This document shows positions 1 to 7,961 of a DNA stretch of 32,766 nt, piece after piece. The stretch is from positions 1 through 32,766 of the forward strand of contig JBAZOP010000034.1 in the NCBI GenBank assembly GCA_041648665.1, read 5' to 3'. The first letter of the stretch is position 1. Each line of letters begins with the position of its first letter. The translations under genes were made by a program, and so were the position numbers. The notes under the pieces are model-generated. The model was not told where the DNA came from. It ran no database searches and saw only the letters and a program-made list of their open reading frames with translations. The stretch comes from a bacterium (GTDB lineage Bacteria; UBA10199; 2-02-FULL-44-16; JAAZCA01).

Positions 1-837
1 CGCATAGAGATGGACTTCTTCAGCGGCACGAACATGAGCATAGGCTCGATCGCGCCCAGGCTCCGCAGGGCGTACGCTGGGATCGGCCAGACGCACTGGC
101 GAGTGCTCGTGGGCCAGGAATGGGAACTCTTCTCGCCGCTCAACACCGCCACCCTCAACATAGGCTCAAACCTCTGGACCCAGGGGAACCTCGGTTTCAG
201 GAGGCCGCAGATCCGCGCCACCTATATGCACGGAATCGGCGAAGGGAGCGGCATGGAGTTGGCCGCCAGCGCCAACCTGCCGTCCAACGTGATGACGTTC
301 AACGACAGCGGGAACACGACCTGCGTGCCGATGATGGAGGGTTCGTTCGGCTACTATCACAAGCTGCCCGCGGGAAAGCTGTGGGCCTACATCTCAGGCC
401 TCTACGCCAGGCACAACAATGCGACCGCGGGGGCGTCGGACGTTAACAACTGGGGCGTCGCCGCAAGCCTCGAGGTCCCGGTCCACAAATTCTTCAGGCC
501 GTCGGCCGAGTTCCAGTACGGCTACAGCCTGGGCACCGCGCTCTCCATCAGCCAGGACAACCGAAGGCAACGCTCGATATCAGGGTGGGGGCAGATAAAG
601 AGCAACTGGCTCAAGTGGCTCGAGACCAATGTGGGTTACGGAGTCGACGACGCCAAGGGCTCGGAGGTCCCGGCAGGATGGGTGAAGAGAAACCAGATGG
701 GATTTGCCAATCTCATGTTCAAGCCGCACGAACAGTTCGTTATCGGTCTGGAATATAATTACCTGCGCACCACCTATCAGGGGACCGGCGCATCCGAAGG
801 GAACGCGGTGTTCACGAACGTGCTGTTCTACTTCTAG
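1..837 (+). CDS. Outer-membrane porin-like beta-barrel protein (3' part)
   Basis: This is the C-terminal part of a gene that begins before the window: the frame is open from the first base, and the internal ATG at 10 is not convincing as a start. The visible 278 residues alternate polar and hydrophobic positions with many aromatic residues, as expected for transmembrane beta strands. The sequence ends in Tyr-Phe, the terminal aromatic signature used by the BAM complex to recognise outer-membrane proteins. The visible start (RLRRAY, then VGQEW) resembles DcaP-like porins, where similar words sit in early strands. The likely role is diffusion of small solutes across the outer membrane; the substrate cannot be told. 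It converges on the small gene at 844-1113 with only six bases between the stops. Family assignment is from pattern only; the barrel call is firmer than the DcaP call. Confidence 0.7.
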   Translation, partial: RIEMDFFSGTNMSIGSIAPRLRRAYAGIGQTHWRVLVGQEWELFSPLNTATLNIGSNLWTQGNLGFRRPQIRATYMHGIGEGSGMELAASANLPSNVMTFNDSGNTTCVPMMEGSFGYYHKLPAGKLWAYISGLYARHNNATAGASDVNNWGVAASLEVPVHKFFRPSAEFQYGYSLGTALSISQDNRRQRSISGWGQIKSNWLKWLETNVGYGVDDAKGSEVPAGWVKRNQMGFANLMFKPHEQFVIGLEYNYLRTTYQGTGASEGNAVFTNVLFYF

Positions 838-843
838 ACCGCG

Positions 844-1113
844 TCATTCCGTCGAGGTCCCCTCGATCTCCTCCGCAGGGGTCTTATACTTTCCCTCCTC
901 CGGAGGAGGAGGCGGCTGCCACCTTCTCTTCTTGGGCATGTGTATGTTCTCGTCGTGGGTGCCGACCTCGGAGCCCTGATAGAGGACATCCTCCCTCTGC
1001 TGATCCTCGATCCTCTGCTGCTCCTCGTCCTCTTGCCACTGCGCAAAGGCGGAAGACGCCGGCAGGAGCATGGCTGCGATTGCGGCCGCGGCTGCGATCT
1101 CTCTTATCTTCAT
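844..1113 (-). CDS. Small secreted acidic/proline-rich protein
   Basis: An 89-residue protein with a clear signal peptide (MKIREIAAAAAIAAMLLPASSAFA, cleavage expected after Ala-Phe-Ala near residue 24). The mature part has a Glu/Gln-rich segment, then a basic KKRRWQ patch and a run of five prolines. The start at 1113 is supported by a GGAGGA Shine-Dalgarno element about five bases upstream. It is the last gene of the minus-strand lipoprotein cluster, 54 bases after the COG3014-like gene, so co-transcription is likely. The charged, low-complexity mature chain suggests a periplasmic or surface linker protein. No family is recognised. Confidence 0.7.
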   Translation of the reverse strand: MKIREIAAAAAIAAMLLPASSAFAQWQEDEEQQRIEDQQREDVLYQGSEVGTHDENIHMPKKRRWQPPPPPEEGKYKTPAEEIEGTSTE

Positions 1114-1167
1114 GTCATCCTCCGATACCTCTGCATTGATATCGCACCTGTCGGGACTGTTTTCAAG

Positions 1168-3039
1168 CTATTGTATCAGCCCCTCTGCAAATTCCTCCAT
1201 CACCGCCCTGCCCTCTTCAGAGCCCTTGAACGATTCGTCCGCCTTGCGGAAACTCTGCATCACCTTCTTCTCCACCTCTTCGCCCCTGAGCCCGAGCCTG
1301 TAGGCGGCGGCAAAATCAGAGGATGCCTTGCCGTATTCGCGCTTTTTTTCGCGGACCAGACCCGCGAGGAACCAGTCGAACGCAGGGACGAGCCCCTTCT
1401 CTTTCACAGGCGCGAGCCCCGAGTTTTCCTTGCCCTTCCCCATGCCGGCGATCGAAAGGCAGCGGGCGTATTTCGCATGCCCGCCCTTCTCAGCCCATGA
1501 CCTGGCGGCGCCGAGATCCCCGCGCACGGCGTTGGATATCACCAGGCCCTGCGTGGCCCTGTATTTGTCGCCGCCCGCCTTCATGCCTCTGGTCAGGAGG
1601 CCGTCCACCGCAAAGTCGCCCGACTCCATCCTGGCGTACGCAAGATCGATCAAAAGCCTGCCGTCGCCGGGGGCGGCCGCGAGCTCGCCCTCGATCTTCG
1701 CCGCGCGCTTCCGCGCCTCCGCCGTCTCCCTCGGCTCGGCCCTCTCTATCTTTTCCCTTCGCAGCCCGCTGCCGTAGAGCCTGGCCAGGATCGCCCGGGG
1801 TTGCCCGGAGGGGACATCCACGGAGAGTTCGGTCACGACCTCGCCGCCCTCGGCCACGATCCGCACGTCGTGTTTGCCCGGCTTCACGAAAAATCTGCCG
1901 ACTCCGAAGTCCGACGGAAGGCTGCGCCAGCTCCGCTCGTCCGCCTTTTCGGCGGCCGACATCGAGATGCCCAGGAATATGAGGGCTATGCCCGCGATCT
2001 GCGCCTCCACCTCGTCCTCTTTTGCCAGCTCCGCCCCTGCAACGTACAGTCCGGTCTGCAACGCGGACTTGACCGCCTTCCGAACAAAGCTGCGCTTCTG
2101 CCGCTCGGCCAGAGCCTCGAGTATGTCGCCTCCGATGCCGTAGAACGAGTGGGTGGAGCCGGCCTCAACGTCGTCTATGAAGACCTTCGCATCCCGTGCG
2201 CCGCCGGGCCAGGCGACGACGGTAGGCAGCTGCACTGATACGAGGCCCGTGGTGACCGACTCTGAAACGTATTCAGGGGATCTGCCCGCCTCGACGATCA
2301 CCACTATCTCGCCCTTCTGCCTGCGGTAGTTCTCCGAGGCCTTCCATGCGCCGCTCTCGGAAGAAGGCAGCGCAGACGCAAGCCCGCTCCTGGAGGCGGA
2401 ATACTTCAGGTCCAGGCCATAGTAAGGGAGGTCCTTGTCCAGCTTGCCGGTTCGCCTGTAGTCTATGAGCGCGTCGCCTATGTGCCCCATCGCCTCCCAG
2501 ACGACGGCGGAGAGGTAGGTCGCGAACGCGTTGGGCGGGCCGCCTGATTTGCCGTAGACGCGTTCAGAGACGTTCTCGATGCGCCTCACCTCCACCAGCG
2601 CCTCGTCCCATTGATCGAGCAGGATATAGTTGAGCATCCGGATCACCGGGATGAGGACCTTCTCGTGCCTGTCGCCGGAGTAATTTACCGCCTCCTCGCT
2701 CCACAGAGTTGCGGAGGTCTCGCGCGAGATGCTCTTCGGCTCGTACGCGTTCGAAAGCTCCTCCGCCTCGGCGAGCGCGCGGTTGCTCTCATCGAAGCGG
2801 CCCGCCGCGTGCAGGATCATGCCCCTGTCCATGAGATGCAGGAGCCTGTCGCGGGAAGAGGGTTCCACCTTGTCGATGAGCTCCGCAGCCTTATCGTAGT
2901 CGCCGCGGAAGAGCGCCGCGTGCGCCGCCCCGGCCTTGGAGTTGTACGTGGAGGCGCAGGAACAGAGGGACATCGCGATCAGAAATGCCGGCACCAGACC
3001 GAACGAGCGCGGATTTTCGCGAAGGGAAGCGGTGCGCAT
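1168..3039 (-). CDS. COG3014-like envelope lipoprotein with tetratricopeptide-type repeats
   Basis: A 623-residue protein with an N-terminal lipoprotein signal: a hydrophobic stretch at 13-26 and a lipobox ending at Cys28 (LCSC). The N-terminal region has helical repeats of tetratricopeptide type (ALFRGDYDKAAELIDK, HAAGRFDESNRALAEAE). The middle holds a probable hydrophobic segment and a beta-rich domain, followed by more helical repeats. Organisation and length fit the COG3014 family, whose members often sit beside LpoB and LPP20 genes; this rests on recognition, not a search. It starts one base after the lpoB stop, so translation is probably coupled, and no Shine-Dalgarno element is visible before the ATG. 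A role as an outer-membrane-anchored scaffold linked to cell-wall synthesis is an inference. Confidence 0.7.
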   Translation of the reverse strand: MRTASLRENPRSFGLVPAFLIAMSLCSCASTYNSKAGAAHAALFRGDYDKAAELIDKVEPSSRDRLLHLMDRGMILHAAGRFDESNRALAEAEELSNAYEPKSISRETSATLWSEEAVNYSGDRHEKVLIPVIRMLNYILLDQWDEALVEVRRIENVSERVYGKSGGPPNAFATYLSAVVWEAMGHIGDALIDYRRTGKLDKDLPYYGLDLKYSASRSGLASALPSSESGAWKASENYRRQKGEIVVIVEAGRSPEYVSESVTTGLVSVQLPTVVAWPGGARDAKVFIDDVEAGSTHSFYGIGGDILEALAERQKRSFVRKAVKSALQTGLYVAGAELAKEDEVEAQIAGIALIFLGISMSAAEKADERSWRSLPSDFGVGRFFVKPGKHDVRIVAEGGEVVTELSVDVPSGQPRAILARLYGSGLRREKIERAEPRETAEARKRAAKIEGELAAAPGDGRLLIDLAYARMESGDFAVDGLLTRGMKAGGDKYRATQGLVISNAVRGDLGAARSWAEKGGHAKYARCLSIAGMGKGKENSGLAPVKEKGLVPAFDWFLAGLVREKKREYGKASSDFAAAYRLGLRGEEVEKKVMQSFRKADESFKGSEEGRAVMEEFAEGLIQ

Positions 3040-3040
3040 A

Positions 3041-3643
3041 TTATATCGTGACGCGCTTCTTCGTGAACTTCTTCTTGATCTCGAGCTCGTCCGCCCAGAT
3101 GATCTCCGATGTTTCGAGATCAGTTATCTCCATCGTGGTCTTGTAATAGACGATCTCCTTGCGTCCCACCGGCTGCTTTATCGCCGCGATGTGGCCCGAG
3201 AGCATCCAGTCGGCGCCGATCTGGCGGCCCTTCTGCTTCGCCGTCTCCGGGCTCACGTAGCCCGAGCCCTGGTATTCCAGCTCGCCGGCGATCTGCTTGC
3301 GCAGCCTCTCGTTGAGGAAACGCACCTGGCCCGAGTCGAGCAGGCGCTGGCGGATCATGTTGGTGAGCGAGAGCATGTCGATGTGCTCATCGGTCCCGTT
3401 GCTGAAGAGGCTCACGATTACCGCCGGCTTCTTGTCCTGCGTGGCCATGAGCTCGCTAGAGAGCATGGACTTGGCCAGCCTCTCCGCAATCACCTGCAGG
3501 TCGGCCTCCACGAACTTGTCCGAGATGAGCCACACCTCTCCCGGATCGATGTACTTGCCCTCGGTATAGACCTTCTTCGTGGCGCACGACCCGAGGCACA
3601 GCGCCATGGCGACAAGAATTATCGCAGCTGATTTTGCCTTCAT
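3041..3643 (-). CDS. lpoB: LpoB-like penicillin-binding protein activator lipoprotein
   Basis: A 200-residue lipoprotein with a short signal and lipobox LGSC (Cys20). The mature domain matches the LpoB/COG3417 pattern. An early strand (EVWLISDKFVEADLQVIAERLAKSML) leads into a helix, followed by a conserved-looking segment on short-lived oligonucleotide-sized strands (PAVIVSLFSNGTDEHID). A helix with RFLNERLR comes next, then a strand pair ending in an EITDLETSEIIWADE motif typical of this family. LpoB proteins sit on the outer membrane and reach through the peptidoglycan to stimulate the bifunctional synthase PBP1b. The start at 3643 has a strong GGAGG element seven bases upstream. The gene is flanked by an LPP20-like gene and the COG3014-like gene, nine bases and one base away. 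The partner synthase is not in this window. Confidence 0.8.
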   Translation of the reverse strand: MKAKSAAIILVAMALCLGSCATKKVYTEGKYIDPGEVWLISDKFVEADLQVIAERLAKSMLSSELMATQDKKPAVIVSLFSNGTDEHIDMLSLTNMIRQRLLDSGQVRFLNERLRKQIAGELEYQGSGYVSPETAKQKGRQIGADWMLSGHIAAIKQPVGRKEIVYYKTTMEITDLETSEIIWADELEIKKKFTKKRVTI

Positions 3644-3652
3644 CTTCGCCTC

Positions 3653-4687
3653 CTATAAAAGGTTTCCCATCTTCTCGGCTATCGTGCGCTCCACGTACTC
3701 GCCAAGCGCGCGCACGGCCGACTTCTCCGCCATTGCCTCGCTCTTCGCGTTAGCGCTTGCAGACCAGGTGAGCGTCGAGACCTCCTCGCCGGACGCCGGA
3801 TCGAATATCGCGAGGTCCAGATCGGCCTGATAGATCTGCATGATCATGTCCTTGCCCATATCGATCGAGCCCTTGTACGTGACGTCGGTGACGCCCTTGA
3901 GCTCATACGTTTTTTCTCCGGCAGCCGTCGTCACATACCCTGCGCGATTCAAGCCGTTTATCACATAGCCGCGCACCTTGGCGGCCGGCCCCTCGATCGC
4001 CACCGTGAACCTGATCTGCTCCCTCGTCCTGCGAATCGCCTCGCGCAGCGTGGACTCGTGGTAAGGGGCCTCCATGAGCGAGTAGGCGCCTCCCGGCTTG
4101 AGTATGGAGAGCAGCTCTTCGATCTGGGTGATCTCGCCGGCCATGGCGAGCGCCCGGTCGTAATGCGATATCACGGAGAGCTGCCTGCCCTTGTCGCGCG
4201 CATCGCCGGCAGCATCGACCTCGGACGCGAGGTCCTGCTTTATGCGCTGAGCGCGCTTCTCCAGATTCTTGGAAGCTTCGTAGCGGTCAAGCACGGCGAG
4301 CGCGTAGAGGATGCGATCCTTCTTATCCTTGTAGTATTCCTTTATCTCCACGCCATCGAGGACCTGTTTGGCGGTCGCGGTCACGACGTCCGTCTGCGTG
4401 GATTTTGCGCCCGAGGCTCCGCCGACCGCGCGCTCGGAGCGCGTGGTCACCTTTACCTCGGAGCGAATCGTCTTCGCGATCTCGGCGCGCGCGCTGTCGC
4501 CGGCCCACTCCATCTGCTGACCCTTGCCGCCCTTGTCGAGAGGAGTCGAGCCCAAGCCGATGAAATAGCGCGGTTCAGGGTATTTCTTCGAACTGCCGCC
4601 GATCCAATCCGGTCCTGATTTCGCCCAAGCCGTTGAAACCGAAAAGATGAACATCAGTGCGGCTGAAATATAGACGATACGCCTCAT
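3653..4687 (-). CDS. LPP20-family-like periplasmic protein
   Basis: A 344-residue exported protein with a cleavable signal peptide (hydrophobic to about residue 20, AWA|KSG). The N-terminal third carries the LPP20 pattern: PDWI, then YFIGLGS, a helix of the type DSARAEIAKTIRSEVKV, a T/S-rich strand, and YALAVLDRYEA. The middle is a helical pair, and the C-terminal half looks like a second alpha/beta domain (RGYVINGLNRAGY, then DLDLAIFDPASGEEVSTLTWSA), which resembles domains of LpoB-neighbourhood proteins. A GGAGGG element precedes the ATG. It has no lipobox cysteine, unlike its neighbours, so it is probably soluble in the periplasm. It is inferred to work with the two flanking lipoproteins in the envelope; its exact function is unknown. 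Confidence 0.7.
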   Translation of the reverse strand: MRRIVYISAALMFIFSVSTAWAKSGPDWIGGSSKKYPEPRYFIGLGSTPLDKGGKGQQMEWAGDSARAEIAKTIRSEVKVTTRSERAVGGASGAKSTQTDVVTATAKQVLDGVEIKEYYKDKKDRILYALAVLDRYEASKNLEKRAQRIKQDLASEVDAAGDARDKGRQLSVISHYDRALAMAGEITQIEELLSILKPGGAYSLMEAPYHESTLREAIRRTREQIRFTVAIEGPAAKVRGYVINGLNRAGYVTTAAGEKTYELKGVTDVTYKGSIDMGKDMIMQIYQADLDLAIFDPASGEEVSTLTWSASANAKSEAMAEKSAVRALGEYVERTIAEKMGNLL

Positions 4688-4699
4688 GACTCCCTCCGA

Positions 4700-5311
4700 T
4701 CACGGTTTTTCAAGCGTCTTCTCCACGCTCTCCTCTTCCGCCTGCTTCAGCTCGTCGATCGTCTTCTCAACCTTTTCCTTAATCTCCCTGTCTATATCTC
4801 CGCTCTTCTTCGCGCTCTTCCTCAGGTCGCGCGTCATATCATCGGCAAAGTCCTTTTCGATCGCAGCGAAGAATCGGCTCAAGTCCACCTTGGCGAGCGA
4901 CTGACACCCCTTATACTTGCCCCCTTTTTTGCAGTACCTGGAGACTATGACCGAGCCCTCCACCGTCTGCTTGGAGCTCGCCTCCACCACGCTCTGGGAG
5001 ATGGAGAAGTTGCGCGATCGGACCTCCTCCATGTAGTTGCCTACCAGACTCCCCATGAACGAGGCCACCTGGGAGCGGGCGTTGAGATCCGCGCTCTGCC
5101 TGAGGTCGTACTTCTCGGTCCAGTCAGGGTTGGAATAGCCGATCGTCATGAAGATATTGCTCTTTCGGTCCCAGGACTGCCCCTCCTTCTTCCACCACTT
5201 GCCGTCCGGGTCGAGGTTCTGCCCCCAGTGCGAATCGTCCTTTGCGCATGCGCCTGCCAGCGCAACGCACGCGAGGACCAAAACAATAATGCGAAGATGG
5301 TTCTTTTTCAT
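4700..5311 (-). CDS. LPP20-like lipoprotein with C-terminal charged helix
   Basis: A 203-residue lipoprotein. I choose the ATG at 5311 over the upstream in-frame TTG at 5431: it is followed at once by a signal sequence (MKKNHLRIIVLVLACVALAG), is preceded by a G-rich AGGGGGG element, and avoids 40 residues that would lie over a terminator. The lipobox is LAGAC with Cys22 as the acylated residue. The mature domain shows LPP20-type words (IFMTIGYSNPDW, then a DLNARSQVASFMGSLVGNYMEE helix) and a CKKGGKYKGCQ cysteine pair that may form a disulfide. The last 60 residues are a highly charged helix (EIKEKVEKTIDELKQAEEE). It is the first gene of the lipoprotein operon. Function is unknown beyond an envelope location. 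Confidence 0.75.
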   Translation of the reverse strand: MKKNHLRIIVLVLACVALAGACAKDDSHWGQNLDPDGKWWKKEGQSWDRKSNIFMTIGYSNPDWTEKYDLRQSADLNARSQVASFMGSLVGNYMEEVRSRNFSISQSVVEASSKQTVEGSVIVSRYCKKGGKYKGCQSLAKVDLSRFFAAIEKDFADDMTRDLRKSAKKSGDIDREIKEKVEKTIDELKQAEEESVEKTLEKP

Positions 5312-5382
5312 GGCGCCCCCCTGGATTGCGTTCGGATTCAGGGCGTCACGATAGTAAATGCGATGAAGCGTGTAAATAGGCC

Positions 5383-5414
5383 AAAAAATGGCCCCGGGGA
5401 GAACCCCCGGGGCC
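5383..5414 (-). terminator. Strong intrinsic terminator of the FG-GAP lipoprotein gene
   Basis: A perfect 10-bp inverted repeat, GGCCCCGGGG at 5390-5399 and CCCCGGGGCC at 5405-5414, encloses a five-base loop. On the minus strand it is followed by ATTTTTT, the U-tract. It lies 31 bases after the stop of the gene at 5445-7262 and upstream of the lipoprotein operon start at 5311, so it separates the two units. A shorter T-run exists on the plus strand, but no plus gene ends here. Confidence 0.85.
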
Positions 5415-5444
5415 GATAAAAACAGACACAAACAAATCGGTTCA

Positions 5445-7262
5445 TTACTGGGCAGGCGGTTTGTCAGAACTTGTGATCAGAATATAAGTGTATGCATCGG
5501 ACGGCGTGAGCTGTCCGGCCAGATCGACCCCCCTGAAAAAGAAATAATAGCTATCGCCCGCCATGAAAATCAGGTCATCATAGCCGTCGTTGTCGACGTC
5601 GCCAACCGGGACCCTGCTGAAATCGAGCAAAGTATAAGTTTTATCGTTTCCTATGCTGACGTCATAGTCCCGCTCAAGCGCATAGAACTTGGCCCAAGTG
5701 TCGCGCCCATACATGATGAAGAATTTGTACTCTTTCTCACCAACCTCATCCAGGTACGAGGCATTGATCAAAAGGTCCTCATTTCCATCTGCGTTGAGAT
5801 CCCCGCCCGAACGAACGGTCAACCCCTGATACGAATTCCACTTTTCAATCGTCACGTCGGCATCGGCCTGCGTGAGACCGGCCGGCCATTCCGCCCTGCC
5901 GAAGAAGATGTAGATCTTCGGATAATTCAGAGTGTAGATATCGAGCTCGTCAAACACCACCAGCCCGTCGGTCGCGACTATATCGCTGATGCCGTCGGCA
6001 TTGACGTCCGCCGTATTGACCGTATTGAATATGCGCATATAGGTGTTCATGCCGATCGCAACCGTCGGCGCATCGAGCATCCCGGAGAGGTTCGCAGTGC
6101 CGGGGTAAACGAGCAGCTCGGATGAATATACCGTTTTAGTCGTGGGCGTTTCGCGACTGCCCACCAGATCCGCATTCGTGGCCACGGCAACGATATCGCC
6201 GAGCCCATCGCCGTTCACGTCCGCCACCTCGGGTGCGATATTCGCCATGCTGTACGAAGGCGCATCGGACACATAGCCTATGATCCCCTGCTCGGCCGCA
6301 GCCGCCGAAACCTCCGTGGGCACCATGCCCACGATCAGCGGCAACTGACCTTTTATGATGCTCACGACGTAATAGGAGGAGCCCTTCATCGGCTCGCATA
6401 CTTCATTCATTGAGATATCGTTGATCCCGTCTCCGTCCACATCGCCGATATCCTGGGCCGAGACTACCACGCACTCCTTGCCGCTCTCAGAAAGATAACC
6501 GGTGCCGGAGAACGCCGATAGAGCGGTCATCTCAGCCATGGTGGCCTCGGTAACAATAGACGCCAAACCGCTGCTGCGATACGCTGAGAAACCCACCTTT
6601 CCCGACCCGTCCATGTTCGTGATCATATCGCTCATGGTGAAAGCCGTTGACCCGGCGTCGATATTCCAGAGGCTGTCAACGAAATCATACGGATCAATCA
6701 AGACACCCTTTGAAGCTATGATACTCTCGCCGTTCAGGACAAAGGAGTAATAGTGTTCCTTGCCGTCTTTGTCCGTGTATTTGTATCGCACCGGATAATC
6801 CGCAGTGCAGTATTGACTCCCGTCAAAATCATACGGGTTCGATCTCATGGCCACGACGTTCGGTGAACTTCGAACAGTGACGTTGAGGTTGGCGCAATAC
6901 GGGAATGCCCCGTAGATGGTGTACCTCTTTCCGTTGGTGGACCGGAACGTGTTGTTTATCCTCAGGTCATTGCCTTCCTCATCGGCGACAGAGGCCTCGA
7001 ACAATGACTCATCCACCGCCTCGTCGAATTCGACGACGATCCCCCTCCCTCCCATGTCAGAGGAGTCCGTCGACGCGATCGCGATCACGGTGCCGCCGCT
7101 CGTCCCTCCGCCCCCATCTTCCCCTTCACTCTCGGCATCCGGGAACGTGATTGCGCCGCCCATCCTGCAGCCGGACGCAAAAAGGACGAGACCTGCGGAG
7201 AAAAGGAAGATCAGGAGCGTCTTCAGGCAATAGCTCCGATCCAGACAAATGGCCCTGGTCAT
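5445..7262 (-). CDS. FG-GAP/VCBS repeat lipoprotein
   Basis: A 605-residue surface lipoprotein. The ATG at 7262 is chosen over the in-frame TTG at 7331 because it has a GGGAGGT element seven bases upstream. The signal ends in lipobox ASGC (Cys32). A glycine/serine-rich linker follows, then a beta domain of about 100 residues. The C-terminal 400 residues carry at least five FG-GAP-type calcium loops of the pattern D-x-[DN]-x-DG-x-x-D: DVDGDGIND, DVNGDGLGD, DVNADGISD, DLNADGNED and DVDNDGYDD. Such repeats fold into an integrin-like beta-propeller and often bind calcium, carbohydrate or protein ligands outside the cell. It stands alone between an AT-rich upstream region and a strong terminator. 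The ligand is unknown. Base composition is lower in GC than in its neighbours. Confidence 0.8.
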   Translation of the reverse strand: MTRAICLDRSYCLKTLLIFLFSAGLVLFASGCRMGGAITFPDAESEGEDGGGGTSGGTVIAIASTDSSDMGGRGIVVEFDEAVDESLFEASVADEEGNDLRINNTFRSTNGKRYTIYGAFPYCANLNVTVRSSPNVVAMRSNPYDFDGSQYCTADYPVRYKYTDKDGKEHYYSFVLNGESIIASKGVLIDPYDFVDSLWNIDAGSTAFTMSDMITNMDGSGKVGFSAYRSSGLASIVTEATMAEMTALSAFSGTGYLSESGKECVVVSAQDIGDVDGDGINDISMNEVCEPMKGSSYYVVSIIKGQLPLIVGMVPTEVSAAAAEQGIIGYVSDAPSYSMANIAPEVADVNGDGLGDIVAVATNADLVGSRETPTTKTVYSSELLVYPGTANLSGMLDAPTVAIGMNTYMRIFNTVNTADVNADGISDIVATDGLVVFDELDIYTLNYPKIYIFFGRAEWPAGLTQADADVTIEKWNSYQGLTVRSGGDLNADGNEDLLINASYLDEVGEKEYKFFIMYGRDTWAKFYALERDYDVSIGNDKTYTLLDFSRVPVGDVDNDGYDDLIFMAGDSYYFFFRGVDLAGQLTPSDAYTYILITSSDKPPAQ

Positions 7263-7424
7263 AATGACCTCCCGTCGATAAAATATGTAACCATCTAATC
7301 CATATACACAAATAAGCACTAATCGTGCCAAGAGGCTCAGCCAATGTATCCTATTAACATATTGATATTATTAGATATTACAACCAGGACTGATTTCGGC
7401 AGGGTATAAATATACTCTTAATCG

Positions 7425-7447
7425 CCAAAAAATTGACTATCTGTCAA
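7425..7447 (-). terminator. Possible weak intrinsic terminator after the DUF4416 operon
   Basis: On the minus strand, TTGAC-AGATA-GTCAA is followed by a run of six T residues, starting two bases after the DUF4416 stop. The stem is only five pairs (eight with a mismatch) and AT-rich, so efficiency is doubtful. The position, at the end of a six-gene same-strand run, supports a terminator role. The sequence between 7262 and 7425 is AT-rich and probably holds the promoter of the FG-GAP gene. Confidence 0.45.
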
Positions 7448-7448
7448 A

Positions 7449-7961
7449 TTATCCGACAGCTTTAATCTGGGTCTTGAAGGAGCTCCGCATCCTGGTGAAG
7501 AGCGAAAAGAGCGAGCGGTCGCGAAAGTCCGGGAAGGCCCAGGGCAGCGGCTCCCATCCCTTGTTGTACCAGAGCAGCACGTCCGCGTATGCGCCGGGCG
7601 CCAGCGCCACTTTGTGGCCGCCGTGTTTTCCGGAGACGAGCACGAGCTTGGAGGAGTCCAGATAGCCCGGGTCGATGTTGACAATCCTCCTGCCCTTGAC
7701 TGCGAAGCGGTATTCCACCTCCTGCGTGAACTGTTTGAATCCGGCCGCAGCCTCCCCGGGCATGAGCTTTGAAAACGAGACAAAGCAGCGCGAGAGATCG
7801 GGTCCCATCTCGGGTTCGTAATAATTCGTGTGACTGAAGGCTTGCCAATCGCCTCTGATGTCGGGCTCGCCGAAGAGCGGCTCCATCATCTCGAGCACGC
7901 CTTCGATGAGATCGGTGCGCGACGTGAGCAAACCTGCGATAGGTTTTACGAGGCTGTTCAT
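7449..7961 (-). CDS. DUF4416 family protein
   Basis: A 170-residue protein that matches my recollection of the DUF4416 family. It opens with PIAGLLTS, the conserved early KP..A.LLTS word, and has a FGEPD/YYEPEMG region and a GYLDSSKLVL segment. It ends in the characteristic PLPWAFPDFRD with later Lys/Arg residues. The function of this family is not established; it is common in Deltaproteobacteria and related lineages. The ATG at 7961 overlaps the TGA of the N-acetyltransferase gene in ATGA, so translation is coupled. An in-frame extension to 8525 is an out-of-frame reading of the upstream gene and is rejected. It is the last gene of the operon. Confidence 0.75.
   Translation of the reverse strand: MNSLVKPIAGLLTSRTDLIEGVLEMMEPLFGEPDIRGDWQAFSHTNYYEPEMGPDLSRCFVSFSKLMPGEAAAGFKQFTQEVEYRFAVKGRRIVNIDPGYLDSSKLVLVSGKHGGHKVALAPGAYADVLLWYNKGWEPLPWAFPDFRDRSLFSLFTRMRSSFKTQIKAVG

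Noticed and set aside
852..866. A TCGAGG/CCTCGA hairpin near the convergent porin stop
   Set aside because: It lies in coding sequence, has only six base pairs and no T-run on either strand.
5388..6125. A 245-codon plus-strand frame
   Set aside because: It is antisense to the FG-GAP gene and crosses the strong terminator; the repeated calcium-loop motifs are on the minus strand.
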